From positions 2,170,118-2,234,117 of the forward strand of contig NC_016627.1 in the NCBI RefSeq assembly GCF_000237085.1: 64,000 nucleotides of DNA. Reading direction: 5' to 3'. The notes beneath the pieces were generated by a model. That model worked only from the letters and a program-made list of their open reading frames with translations, ran no database searches and was not told the origin of the DNA. Source of the DNA: Acetivibrio clariflavus DSM 19732 (GTDB taxonomy: Bacteria > Bacillota > Clostridia > Acetivibrionales > Acetivibrionaceae). This document shows, one piece after another, positions 17,746-27,606 of the stretch (position 1 is the first letter of the stretch; every line of letters begins with the position of its first letter). The position numbers and the translations under genes are program-made.

Positions 17746-18536
17746 ATATTCGATCCTCCCAATTTCTTTGTTTGTCTTTCAGAACGCTTATTTATTATCA
17801 ACAGCAATATCAAAACAGATAAGAACAAAACAGTGGATAATGCATTAATCTCAGGTTTTATTCCCCTTCGTGTCATGGTATATATGGTTATGGATAGATT
17901 TGTAACACCACTTCCGGTAGTAAAGTAACTGATTACAAAATCATCCAGTGACAAAGTAAATGCCAATAAAAATCCCGTAATTATATTGGGCATAATCTCA
18001 GGAATAATAACTTTCCAAATGGCCTGCATCGGATGTGCCCCCAAATCCAGTGCTGCCTCGTATGTGAATTTATTCAAGGAACTTAACTTAGGTAAAATAT
18101 TTAATATAACATAGGGGATGTTAAAAGTTATATGGGCAATTAACATGGATGTAAAACCAAGCTTCAACCCAACTGCAACAAAAAACAGCATCAAAGAAAT
18201 CCCCGTAACAATATCAGGATTTAAAACCGGCATATAAGTTACATTTAAAACCAATGATTTTGTCTTTTTTCTCATCACATGAATGCCGATGGCTGCTAAA
18301 GTACCTATAATAGTAGCAATAACCGATGCCAGCAATGCTATAGCCAATGTATAATAAAGGGATTTGGAAATCAGCGGATCATTCAGCATGTTCTTATACC
18401 ATTTTAAAGTAAATCCGCCCCACTTGGCTCTTGATTTTGAATCGTTAAAGGAAAAAACTATTAAAGTCAATATCGGTGCGTAAAGAAAAAGTATAATCAA
18501 ACCCAAATATATTTTTTCTATTCCTCTTTTCACCAT
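17742..18536 (-). CDS. potC: Spermidine/putrescine ABC transporter permease PotC
   Basis: 264 residues with six predicted membrane helices and the inner-membrane coupling motif EAALDLGAHPMQAIWKVIIP (the EAA loop that docks onto the ATPase). The start, IEKIYLGLIILFLYAPILTL, is typical of PotC. It overlaps potB by 7 bases upstream and potD by 4 downstream, so translation is probably coupled. With PotB it forms the membrane channel of the polyamine importer. Confidence 0.93.
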   Translation of the reverse strand: MVKRGIEKIYLGLIILFLYAPILTLIVFSFNDSKSRAKWGGFTLKWYKNMLNDPLISKSLYYTLAIALLASVIATIIGTLAAIGIHVMRKKTKSLVLNVTYMPVLNPDIVTGISLMLFFVAVGLKLGFTSMLIAHITFNIPYVILNILPKLSSLNKFTYEAALDLGAHPMQAIWKVIIPEIMPNIITGFLLAFTLSLDDFVISYFTTGSGVTNLSITIYTMTRRGIKPEINALSTVLFLSVLILLLIINKRSERQTKKLGGSNI

Positions 18537-19357
18537 AATCCCGCACCGCCTTCCATATCCTCATCATTTCTCCGCATAACAGCCATGGAAATTAAAATTA
18601 TAATCATCAGCACAAGGGAAAGAGCGGATCCAAATCCCCAGTCATAAGTCATCAAAAATTGCTGTTCGATAATGTTTCCAATTAAGTTAACTTTACCGCT
18701 TCCCAATAAGTTAGGAATTACGAAAGATGTCACCGCCGGCATAAACACCATGGTTATACCGCTCATTACTCCAGGCATGCTAAGTGGGATGGTCACTTTC
18801 AGCAATCGTTTAAAATCATTGGCCCCTAAATCATAAGCGGCTTCCATAATGGACTTATCTATTTTAGCCAGCGAATTATATATGGGCAATACCATAAAAG
18901 GCAAAAAATTATAAATCATGCCCAGTATAATGGCCTTCGGTGTCCCGATAATATCCAGAACAGGCAAATGCAAAGCACGTAGAATCGTATTTATAAGCCC
19001 GTTGTTGGTCTCCAGCAATGACAGCCAGGCGTAAGTCCTTAAAAGAAAGTTCATCCACATCGGTAAAATGAAGATAAACACTATAGTAGAGCCACCCTTG
19101 CTGTACTTAGCCAAAATTAAAGCTAAAGGATAGGCCAAAATCAAGCATATAACAGTAGATATAATCGCATACCAAAATGATATCCCAAGAGATGCTAAAT
19201 ATTTGCTGTCAAAGGACTTCATCATATGTTCAAATGTCAACCGGGTTCCGTTTACATCTTTCACAGTAAAGGCATAATAAAGAATCATCAGCAAAGGAAC
19301 CACAATAAAAATTATCATCCAAATTATATAAGGGGAAGCCAACCATTTTCTGTTCAT
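18530..19357 (-). CDS. potB: Spermidine/putrescine ABC transporter permease PotB
   Basis: 275 residues, polytopic, with the EAA loop [20 protein letters not shown] and the [17 protein letters not shown] segment common in PotB/PotH. It overlaps potA by four bases and potC by seven. It forms the heteromeric channel with PotC. Confidence 0.93.
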   Translation of the reverse strand: MNRKWLASPYIIWMIIFIVVPLLMILYYAFTVKDVNGTRLTFEHMMKSFDSKYLASLGISFWYAIISTVICLILAYPLALILAKYSKGGSTIVFIFILPMWMNFLLRTYAWLSLLETNNGLINTILRALHLPVLDIIGTPKAIILGMIYNFLPFMVLPIYNSLAKIDKSIMEAAYDLGANDFKRLLKVTIPLSMPGVMSGITMVFMPAVTSFVIPNLLGSGKVNLIGNIIEQQFLMTYDWGFGSALSLVLMIIILISMAVMRRNDEDMEGGAGLW

Positions 19358-20412
19358 TCGCCTGTCTCCTTCTCCATCTTTTTCATAATGTGAATGTTAA
19401 AAGGATCCACATTAATACTTACCTGTTCACCGGGCTTAAAGTTCTTAGTATTGTGTATTACCCATTCAAAGCCTTCTGTCATTACACAAGTCTCGTAGTG
19501 AACACCTTTAAAAATACAGGAAGTCACCTGACCGTTTATTTTATTTTCTGATGGTTCCAATAGCTTTATATCTTCAGGTCTCACCACCACATCCACCTTT
19601 TCATTGTCGGCAAAACCCTTGTCAACACACTCATATATGCGGCCAAAAATCTCAAGAACACCATCCTGTTTCATAATACCCTCTATAATATTGCTCTCGC
19701 CTATGAAGTCAGCAACAAATGCATTAACCGGTTCATTATATATGTCTTCCGGTGTACCCTTCTGCTGAATAACACCGTTGTTCATAACCACAACCGTGTC
19801 ACTCATTGTAAGGGCTTCTTCCTGGTCATGGGTTACATAGACAAAGGTAATACCCAGCTCCTTTTGAAGAGTTTTCAATTCATATTGCATTTCCTGACGT
19901 AATTTCAAATCCAATGCTCCTAAGGGTTCATCCAGCAATAAAATTTCCGGCTCATTGACAATAGCCCGTGCAATGGCAACTCTTTGCTGTTGGCCTCCGG
20001 ATAACTGATCTATTCTTCTGTTTTCATAACCGACTAAATTCACTTGTCTTAAGGCCTTTTTAACCTTTTCGCTGATCAAGCTTTTGTCCATCTTTTTTAT
20101 TTTCAGACCAAAAGCTATATTCTCATACACGTTTAAATGTGGAAAAAGAGCGTATCTCTGAAACACCGTATTGATGTTTCTCTTATAGGGCGGTACATCA
20201 CTGATGTCCTTTCCATTATGCCAAATAATCCCCTCATCCGGTTTTTCAAATCCCCCTATCAGTCTCAAGGTTGTAGTTTTACCACAGCCGCTAGGTCCAA
20301 GAAGGGTGAGAAACTCGTTCTTTTTCACATCCAAAGTCAAATTTTTTAAGACTACTTGATCCTCAAAACTTTTTGTTACATTTTCCAACCTGATAATAAC
20401 ATTCTTTTCCAC
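19354..20412 (-). CDS. potA: Spermidine/putrescine ABC transporter ATPase PotA
   Basis: 352 residues. Walker [10 protein letters not shown], signature [14 protein letters not shown] and Walker [14 protein letters not shown] are intact, with the H-loop in [19 protein letters not shown]-terminal TOBE-like domain follows (from about residue 270). It starts with GTG, preceded by TAGGAGG at a 6-base spacing. The regulator gene ends only 9 bases upstream, so they share a transcript. Confidence 0.94.
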   Translation of the reverse strand: MEKNVIIRLENVTKSFEDQVVLKNLTLDVKKNEFLTLLGPSGCGKTTTLRLIGGFEKPDEGIIWHNGKDISDVPPYKRNINTVFQRYALFPHLNVYENIAFGLKIKKMDKSLISEKVKKALRQVNLVGYENRRIDQLSGGQQQRVAIARAIVNEPEILLLDEPLGALDLKLRQEMQYELKTLQKELGITFVYVTHDQEEALTMSDTVVVMNNGVIQQKGTPEDIYNEPVNAFVADFIGESNIIEGIMKQDGVLEIFGRIYECVDKGFADNEKVDVVVRPEDIKLLEPSENKINGQVTSCIFKGVHYETCVMTEGFEWVIHNTKNFKPGEQVSINVDPFNIHIMKKMEKETGE

Positions 20413-20421
20413 GGCAACCTC

Positions 20422-20961
20422 CTAAAAAGTTGGGGGAGTGCTGACCCAAATCACTTGAGCCTCGCCTTTTCCCACATTTTCAATATAATGCCTTCTTGTT
20501 GATTCAAAATAAAAAGATTCTCCCTTGTTAACCCGATAACACTCATTGCCTATGTGTACATTAATGCTTCCTTTTACAACATAACCAAACTCTTCTCCTT
20601 CATGGGGTTGGTCCTCCAATGACTTACCTCCCGGCATAAGGGTCATTCGAATTGGCTCCATGGCATTCTTCTGGGCATTAGGCACAACCCACTCTATGGT
20701 ATTCTTAAGCTCGTCATCGGTTTTTCTGAAATAGTCATTCTCCTTAAAAATAACTTGCTTATCCTCAGAATCACTAAAAAAAGTCTTCAAATCCGTACCC
20801 AGACATTGGAGAATATCCACCAATGTTGTAATTGACGGAGAAGTAAGGTCGTTTTCAATCTGACTGATAAACCCTTTTGACAGTTCTGCCCTGGCAGCCA
20901 ACTCCTCTTGCGTCATTTGATTGGTGATTCTAAGTTGCCTTATTTTTGCTCCTATTTCCAT
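20422..20961 (-). CDS. XRE-cupin transcriptional regulator (PuuR-like), first gene of the pot operon
   Basis: 179 residues. An N-terminal HTH_3 domain (IRQLRITNQMTQEELAARAE, then SKGFISQIE) is followed by a C-terminal cupin (PHEGEEFGYVVKGSINVHIG). This combination is common for regulators of polyamine and amino-acid uptake, where the cupin senses a small molecule. Being the first gene of the regulator-potABCD operon implies self-regulation together with transport. Dyads over the promoter start (21006-21040) are likely its binding sites. Confidence 0.9.
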   Translation of the reverse strand: MEIGAKIRQLRITNQMTQEELAARAELSKGFISQIENDLTSPSITTLVDILQCLGTDLKTFFSDSEDKQVIFKENDYFRKTDDELKNTIEWVVPNAQKNAMEPIRMTLMPGGKSLEDQPHEGEEFGYVVKGSINVHIGNECYRVNKGESFYFESTRRHYIENVGKGEAQVIWVSTPPTF

Positions 20962-21005
20962 AAATACACATCCTATACAAAAAAAGATTACAAATCATAA
21001 AATTA

Positions 21006-21079
21006 AGTTTTACTAAACTAAAAGTTTACTTATAGTAAACATCTAGATTTAATTATATGACGAATTTTTCATTTGTCAA
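21006..21079 (-). promoter_or_regulatory. pot operon promoter with two operator-like dyads
   Basis: On the minus strand TTGACA (21074-21079) and a perfect TATAAT (21052-21057) are 16 bases apart. Just downstream are GTTTAC-N5-GTAAAC (21024-21040) and AGTTT-N4-AAACT (21006-21019), overlapping the expected start site. They share an AGTTTA-like half-site and probably bind the XRE-cupin regulator. Confidence 0.78.
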
Positions 21080-21350
21080 GAAAAATTTTTTGTATCCGGC
21101 AGCCTTAGAAATCACGCGGTTCTGTTATCAATTTTTTAAGTCATGAAATATCCTTGTTTTTGATTTTTGAAAAAGACTTAGTTTATCGGTTTATCCGCTA
21201 AAATATACAATATAAGACATTCACTCTGTTATATATATTGGTAAAATGAATGGCTTTTTATGCTTAAACAATAAACACAATTAATATGTTTATCATGAAT
21301 TTTCTCAATCAAATCAAAATCATTCCCGAATTGTACACATAATACAATAT

Positions 21351-21381
21351 AAAAAAAGACCGTTTGATTGGCTCAACGGTC
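21351..21381 (-). terminator. polC terminator
   Basis: Minus-strand arms GACCGTT and AACGGTC are followed by TTTTTTT. The hairpin lies 31 bases beyond the polC stop codon. Confidence 0.9.
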
Positions 21382-21411
21382 ATTCTCTGCACCAATGGAA
21401 AGTTCACAAAA

Positions 21412-24400
21412 CTAATTTAACATTAAATCAAAGAAACTCAGTTGATTGCTTTTCGGCAGTTTCTCCAGGCATCCGAACTTTTCCAGCAACTCTACGGTAG
21501 AATTTCCAATTTTGGCACGTGCCTTCAAATCATCTACCGAAGTAAAAGGTCCTCCCTCTTTATAAGCATTATATATATTTTCCGCAGCAACATTTCCCAT
21601 GCCGGCTATACTGTTTAGAGGAGGTCTCAAACTGTCACCCTCTATCTGGAAATTCACAGCATGAGATTTATACAGGTCTATAGGCAGGAATTTAAAACCT
21701 CTTTCGTACATCTCCAAAACCAATTCCAAATCCTCATACATTTCCTTGTCTTTATTGGATGCCTGATTTCCCTGCATTTCAATTTCCTTCATTTTTTGCT
21801 TGACAACTTCTTTTCCTTTTATCATATATTCCGCATCAAAAGCCTTTGCTCTGATGGAAAAATATGCAGCATAATATGCTAATGGAATATGAACTTTAAA
21901 CCATGCTATCCTAAAGGCCATCATGACATAAGCTGCAGCATGGGCTTTAGGGAACATGTATTTTATCTTTTTACAGGACTCTATATACCATTCAGGTACA
22001 TCGTGTTCCCGCATCATAACTTCATACTCCGGCCATTTCGGATCTTTAAGAGCTTTTCCCTTACGGACGGTCTCCATTATTTTAAAGGCTGCACTTGGCG
22101 GAAGACCTTTTTTCATAAGGTAAACCATGATATCATCCCTCGTACACACGGCTTCACTTAACGATGAAACAGTGCCGGATTCTATCAAGTCCTTGGCATT
22201 TCCAAGCCATACATCAGTACCGTGGGAGAGACCAGATATACATATCAAATCTGCAAATTTTTTAGGCAATGTATCCAAAAGCATTCCCCTTACAAACTTG
22301 GTACCGAATTCGGGAATCCCAAAGGTCCCCACTTTTGAATTTATCTGTTCCGGAGTTACACCGAGAGCTTCTGTTGACGAAAATATGGACATGGTCTCCT
22401 TATCATCCATAGGTATGGTCTTTGGGTCAACTCCGGTAATATCCTGAAGCATTCTAATCATTGTCGGGTCATCATGACCGAGAATATCGAGTTTTAATAA
22501 GTTCTGATCTATCGAGTGATAGTCGAAATGCGTTGTTATTATATCCGATTCCGGGTCGTCCGCAGGGTGTTGTACAGGACAAAATTCGTATATCTCCCTT
22601 CCCTTCGGCACAACTATTATTCCTCCGGGGTGCTGGCCCGTAGTTCTCTTTACGCCGGTACAACCCTTTGCAAGTCTTTCAATTTCAGCTTTATTAACAT
22701 GGATATTCTTTTCCTCAAAATACTTCTTAACAAAGCCAATAGCTGTTTTTTCCGCAACGGTACCTACAGTTCCTGCTTTAAAGGTTGTCCCCTTTCCAAA
22801 TATGACTTCTGTATATTTATGTGCCTTTGCCTGATATTCTCCTGAAAAGTTCAAGTCTATATCCGGTTCCTTATCTCCGTCAAAACCCAGGAACGTTTCA
22901 AAAGGAATATCTATTCCGTCTTTTTCCAACATCTCTCCGCAAACAGGGCATGGTTTGTCCGGCAAGTCAAAGCCAATACCATAACCATAATCCGTAAAAT
23001 CCGAGTATTTACAAGCGGGACACCGATAATGGGCCGGCAAGGCATTTACTTCGGTAATACCGGTCATATACGCCACCACTGAAGAACCTACCGATCCTCT
23101 CGAACCTACCAGATAACCGTCTTCATTGGACTTCCATACCAGCTTCTGGGCAATTATATACATTACAGAGAAACCGTTTTTTATAATTGAATCCAGTTCC
23201 CTTTCAAGTCTTTTCTGAACAATTTCCGGTAATGGGTCGCCATACAGCTCGTGAGCCCTGCTATATGTAATATCCTTAATAGTCTGCTCACAGCCTTCAA
23301 TATGCGGCGGACACTTTTCAGGAGAAATGGGGCTTATCTGTTCACACATATCGGCAATCTTGTTAGTATTTGTAACAACCACCTCATAAGCCTTTTCCTC
23401 TCCCAAATAGGCAAACTCTTCAAGCATTTCCTCAGTGGTTCTTAAATACAAAGGCGGTTGATTATCTGCGTCTTCATACCCCTGAACACCTTCGAGTATT
23501 CGTCTGTAAATTTCATCCTCAGGGTCTAAAAAGTGAACATCCCCGGTTGCCACCACAGGCTTGCCCAGTTTTTCACCCAGCTCCACTATCTTTCTGTTAA
23601 TTTCCTTTAAATATTCCCTATCCGGAACTTCTCCTTTTCTTACCAGATAATCGTTATTGCCAAGGGGCTGTATTTCAAGATAATCGTAATCTCTTGCAAT
23701 AGCTTCAATTTCCTCTTCCGGCTTTCCAAGCAAAATTGCCTGAAAAAGCTCCCCTTCACTGCAGGCGCTTCCTATAATCAATCCTTCAGAATACTTTTTG
23801 TATATACTTTTCAGTATTCTCGGTTTCTTGTAGAAATAATCCAAATGCGAAAAGGATACAAGCTTGTATAAATTTTTTAAACCCACATAATCCTTTGCCA
23901 ATATAATAGCATGGTAGGTTTTGAGCTTTTTATAGTCTTGTTTTCTGGATTCCTCATCTATACCGAATTTATCGATATCTTCAAGGGTTTTTACCCCTCT
24001 TTCCTTCAGCATGTCCAGCATAATTTTAAATACTTTGACAGTGGTGTCCACGTCATCCAATGCCCTATGGGCCACTTCAACCTTTATCCCAAGGTTTTTA
24101 GCTATTTTCCCCAGTTTATAGGTTTTATAATCCGGGAAAAGGTCTTGAGCTAAGGTCAATGTATCCACATATGTAAAATCAAAATCATAGCCCAAAACTT
24201 TTGCATTCTGCTTTAAAAAGCCGATGTCAAAGTCTGCATTGTGAGCCACCAAAACACTGTCTTCAATAAACTCCATAATTTTTGGAAATACCTTATCTAT
24301 GGTTTCAGCATCCTGTACCATATGATCAGTTATATTGGTAACCTCAACTACCCTTGCAGGAATAGGCTTTTCTGGATTTACAAAACAGCTGAACTGATCT

Positions 24401-25767
24401 ATTACATTTCCATCCTTTAATTTCATAATTCCAATTTCTATAATTTTTTCAGTTATCGGTGAAAATCCGGTAGTTTCCAAGTCCAATACGCAATAAGTTG
24501 AGTCAATGCTCTGACCTTTCGGGTTGGTTACCGGAGACTTTTTATCGGGCGCAAGGTATGCTTCAACCCCATATATTACCTTCATGTCCGAATTGTTTCT
24601 GCCCAATAACTTATGAGCTTCAGGGAAAGCCTGTACTACACCATGGTCTGTTATGGCAATGGACTTCATTCCCCAACTCATAGCCCTTTTGATAAGGTCA
24701 GTTGCACTTGAAACAGCATCCATCTGACTCATTTGAGTATGCATGTGCAGTTCTACTCTTTTTACCTCTGCGTTATCCTGTCTCTTAGCCTTCTTTTTGC
24801 CTTCTGTCTCTATAATGGTATTTGCAACAAACTCGACTTCTCCGGAAAACTTATTAAAACTGGCATTTCCGGCAAGTTTAACACCCTTGGCTTTACTTAA
24901 TCTGGATAAAACTTCTCCATCCTCTCCAGCTTTTACAAATGCTTTGCATGTCATGGAAGTGGAACCGTCATACAGGGCAAAGGATATTAAAGTCTTTCCG
25001 CTCTTTAATTCCTTTGATTCAATATTGAATATTTCCCCCTCTATTGCTACTCTTCCCTCATCGGGAACAATATCGGTAATTTTAACTACCGATTCCTTTA
25101 TATTTGCATTTTTACCCAATATCAAATTAGTATTTTCCTTCTTTTCTTCTTTTTTTGCTGATTCAGTACTGCTTTCTTTAGGCTGTGGAGGTTCTTTCGG
25201 CAGCTCGGGAACCGTTTTTGCCTGTTCCTTTAAAAGCTGCTTCTCCATTTCCATCGCATCCTCCCGTATTTTTTTCAATTCCTCACTGCAAACTCTGTCA
25301 ATAAAGTTTATTTTGTACTCTGTACCATACAGCTTTTTTATTGCTTTACTTATCCTTTTATCGTAACCCAAACTTGACAAAAGGTGCGATGCAGCAATTT
25401 TAAAGTTAAAATTTATAACATTGTCCTCCACTTCAAACTCCGTGTCTTTGATAACGGCTTTTAATAGAGGATGCTTTGAGGATATAGCAAATATAATATC
25501 TTTAAGTTCCTTTTCTATAGGCTTTTTATCTGTGCCGTCAGTATATTCCACAGTAATTTCAGAATCATTTAAAGCAAATTTTTTCCTTATATATGTATTC
25601 AAACCTTCAATTTCTCTCACATTGATATATTTGTCCGAGCTAAGTTTAATTTCCAAAGTCCTGCTCTTTCGCTTCAAAATTGCAGATTGTATAACTGCCG
25701 AGCTAATATTTCCATCTACTTCATAATCGCTGAAGACTTCATTGACTCTTTTAAGACTGCTTTCCAA
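21412..25767 (-). CDS. polC: DNA polymerase III alpha subunit, PolC type
   Basis: A 1,451-residue replicase of the Gram-positive PolC type. Order: N-terminal domain, OB fold (about 235-330), first half of the PHP domain (VELHMHTQMSQMDAVSSATD near 340), an inserted DEDDh proofreading exonuclease (CVLDLETTGFSP near 423 to AHRALDDVDTT), the rest of PHP, and the polymerase with GSRGSVGSSVVAYMTGI and EPDIDLNFSGEYQ. A zinc-binding CPAC...CPVCG pair lies within the palm region, and the C-terminus has helix-hairpin-helix-like and tail segments. The start is TTG at 25767, with GGAGG 7 bases upstream. It is the main leading/lagging strand polymerase of low-GC Firmicutes and appears monocistronic. Confidence 0.96.
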   Translation of the reverse strand: MESSLKRVNEVFSDYEVDGNISSAVIQSAILKRKSRTLEIKLSSDKYINVREIEGLNTYIRKKFALNDSEITVEYTDGTDKKPIEKELKDIIFAISSKHPLLKAVIKDTEFEVEDNVINFNFKIAASHLLSSLGYDKRISKAIKKLYGTEYKINFIDRVCSEELKKIREDAMEMEKQLLKEQAKTVPELPKEPPQPKESSTESAKKEEKKENTNLILGKNANIKESVVKITDIVPDEGRVAIEGEIFNIESKELKSGKTLISFALYDGSTSMTCKAFVKAGEDGEVLSRLSKAKGVKLAGNASFNKFSGEVEFVANTIIETEGKKKAKRQDNAEVKRVELHMHTQMSQMDAVSSATDLIKRAMSWGMKSIAITDHGVVQAFPEAHKLLGRNNSDMKVIYGVEAYLAPDKKSPVTNPKGQSIDSTYCVLDLETTGFSPITEKIIEIGIMKLKDGNVIDQFSCFVNPEKPIPARVVEVTNITDHMVQDAETIDKVFPKIMEFIEDSVLVAHNADFDIGFLKQNAKVLGYDFDFTYVDTLTLAQDLFPDYKTYKLGKIAKNLGIKVEVAHRALDDVDTTVKVFKIMLDMLKERGVKTLEDIDKFGIDEESRKQDYKKLKTYHAIILAKDYVGLKNLYKLVSFSHLDYFYKKPRILKSIYKKYSEGLIIGSACSEGELFQAILLGKPEEEIEAIARDYDYLEIQPLGNNDYLVRKGEVPDREYLKEINRKIVELGEKLGKPVVATGDVHFLDPEDEIYRRILEGVQGYEDADNQPPLYLRTTEEMLEEFAYLGEEKAYEVVVTNTNKIADMCEQISPISPEKCPPHIEGCEQTIKDITYSRAHELYGDPLPEIVQKRLERELDSIIKNGFSVMYIIAQKLVWKSNEDGYLVGSRGSVGSSVVAYMTGITEVNALPAHYRCPACKYSDFTDYGYGIGFDLPDKPCPVCGEMLEKDGIDIPFETFLGFDGDKEPDIDLNFSGEYQAKAHKYTEVIFGKGTTFKAGTVGTVAEKTAIGFVKKYFEEKNIHVNKAEIERLAKGCTGVKRTTGQHPGGIIVVPKGREIYEFCPVQHPADDPESDIITTHFDYHSIDQNLLKLDILGHDDPTMIRMLQDITGVDPKTIPMDDKETMSIFSSTEALGVTPEQINSKVGTFGIPEFGTKFVRGMLLDTLPKKFADLICISGLSHGTDVWLGNAKDLIESGTVSSLSEAVCTRDDIMVYLMKKGLPPSAAFKIMETVRKGKALKDPKWPEYEVMMREHDVPEWYIESCKKIKYMFPKAHAAAYVMMAFRIAWFKVHIPLAYYAAYFSIRAKAFDAEYMIKGKEVVKQKMKEIEMQGNQASNKDKEMYEDLELVLEMYERGFKFLPIDLYKSHAVNFQIEGDSLRPPLNSIAGMGNVAAENIYNAYKEGGPFTSVDDLKARAKIGNSTVELLEKFGCLEKLPKSNQLSFFDLMLN

Positions 25768-26068
25768 AGTTATACCTCCAAAGCTTTTAAATATATCAAT
25801 ACTATATAAAAATTATATAAAACTGTCTGCTGTTTGTCATGCATGAAAATCAATGATTCTTGTATCTAAATTCAAGATTATCTAAATTTCCTTCTTTAAA
25901 ATCCTATAATTATATGATTTATTTACCAAATGAAAACAGCTACCAACCTTAATATTTATAAACAGCATTATTTATGCTGCTTCCTTTTCTATTACTTTAT
26001 GATAAAATCTTATAAAATTTTTGAAGATGTATATAGAATATCATCGTCTGTCATTCGATATTTTATTT
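25768..26068. other. Intergenic region between polC and the IS4-type element
   Basis: AT-rich, with no coding frame that I can support. It must hold the polC promoter. A small hairpin, CAGCAT and ATGCTG around a 5-base loop, is at 25963-25979. Confidence 0.5.
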
Positions 26069-27606
26069 AATCAACTTTCGCAGGAAACAACTGATAGCTT
26101 TGCCTTGATATGAACAGGCAAACAAGTGACAAAGTAGTTGAGAAACTCGTTGACTGTTTCCTTTGTCAAAAGCAGTTTTTCCTGTAAAGTAGTTTTTAAA
26201 GCCTCTATTATAAGCTGCAGTGCCTCATGGAATTTAATGTCCTCAAGTTCATCGCAGCAATAGTAGAACAAAGTACCAATAGTGCGTAAATCAGTATTAT
26301 TGCGGTTCTCAACCGCTAACATAATGTACCTTGAAAAAACAATAGTTGTATGGGCAACCATCATATCATAAGAACGACCTTGAAATTCCTTAGCCAGCTT
26401 AAGGTATGACTTACACATCTTGAAGAATACCTCTATGTCCCAGCGTTTTCCGTATATCCTGATTATCTCTGTTTCGGGAAGACTAGTATCTGTAGATATG
26501 AGAGCTAGCCATTTACTCTTGTTTCTTCGGTCACGGACAAAGACAATTTTTGCTGGAATGTGGTTTCCTTCTTTATCGTGTAATTCTACCATAACTGAAG
26601 CAAGGTATTTTGATCTTCCTCTACGTTTCCTGACAGTTCGGTATATCTCTCTCAATGATTTTTTTTCACCATTGAAGTTATAGTAAATCTTGGGAGTATC
26701 CTTTACCATAGCTATCACATTAAGATTCATCTTACAAATTTTGATAATAGTAGCCGGAAAGGAGAACCAACTGTCAAATAAAACATATTTTGCTTTAATA
26801 CCGGTAGCAACTGCTTGTTCCAGCATAGACAGAGCAGATTCCGGTGAAGTGGCTAAGGCATTCTGTCGGCGTTTAAAACCAACGGTTCTTTTATCTATAG
26901 TATTTTTCGCTGGATTAATGCAAACCCTTGGATTTGTTGAACTTAAAAGGTTGAAGGCCACAGGAATAAATGAATTACCGTCTGTCCAACCAAGTGTAAG
27001 CATACGAAAGCCTTTTTTATTCTTATTGCCGTCAGCATGATCTTTGACCCAACTTAAAAGCTCAACTGACTTGCTTCTTGTCCTACTGTAGAAGGAATCG
27101 TCAATTACAAAGGCATCAACCCGTTCATCTGACGTTAATCTATCGATATGATGATTTATGACCTTTGCAGAAAGCAAATATAAAATCTTTGCCAGTTGAT
27201 ATGTATGGAATTTAAGAATCTGTAGACCACATCCCTTGCAAATGGTATATCAAAGCTTTCTGCTTTATAGTTCATAAACAGATTTTTGCCTGTAAAAACA
27301 AGTTCAAACAGTACTTTGAATACCGTAAGACAAGGAATACCTTTATCTTTATATGCGTTTGACTTTTTTAACAGATAGCCTACAGAAAACATTTTGAAAA
27401 AGTTATCAACTGTCAAAGAAAATCTATTTTCTTCCTTAACCTTCTGTGATACAATAGACATGTTCAAGAACCTCCAAATTGTCGATTTAATAGGGTTTGG
27501 GTACTTCTATTATATCACATAGAAGGGGGTTCTTGTACTTTTTTATTGCCCAAATCTATTGATTTTTCAATGTTCAGTGCACATTATTCACGTGCGAAAG
27601 TTGATT
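26069..27606 (-). mobile_element. IS4-family insertion sequence, probably inactive
   Basis: The element holds one broken DDE transposase. The best candidate ends are a perfect 13-bp inverted repeat, AATCAACTTTCGC at 26069-26081 and its complement at 27594-27606. The left copy overlaps the transposase stop and the right copy overlaps the last codons of the neighbouring lipoprotein gene. I see no clear target duplication. The coding limits are firm; the termini are a proposal. A leader hairpin, CTTCTAT and ATAGAAG, lies at 27511-27532 before the transposase, as in elements that block read-through. Confidence 0.5.
26071..27467 (-). pseudogene. IS4-family DDE transposase with a frameshift
   Basis: The first frame (27467 to 27156) encodes about 103 N-terminal residues, with RFSLTVDNFFKMFSVGYLLK. 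The second (from 27177) carries the catalytic part: DAFVIDDSFYSR, YVLFDSWFS and the downstream IRIYGKRWDIEVFFKMCKSY, the Y(2)R(3)E(6)K-type signature of IS4 transposases. The frames overlap around 27160-27177 and joining them needs a -1 shift. No canonical slippery heptamer is visible there, so a one-base mutation is more likely than programmed shifting. Translation of the second part alone would need a TTG start without a ribosome binding site. Confidence 0.8.

Noticed and set aside
27156-27177. Programmed -1 frameshift in the IS4 transposase
   Set aside because: No X XXY YYZ slippery sequence or downstream stem is seen in the overlap. A mutation is simpler.
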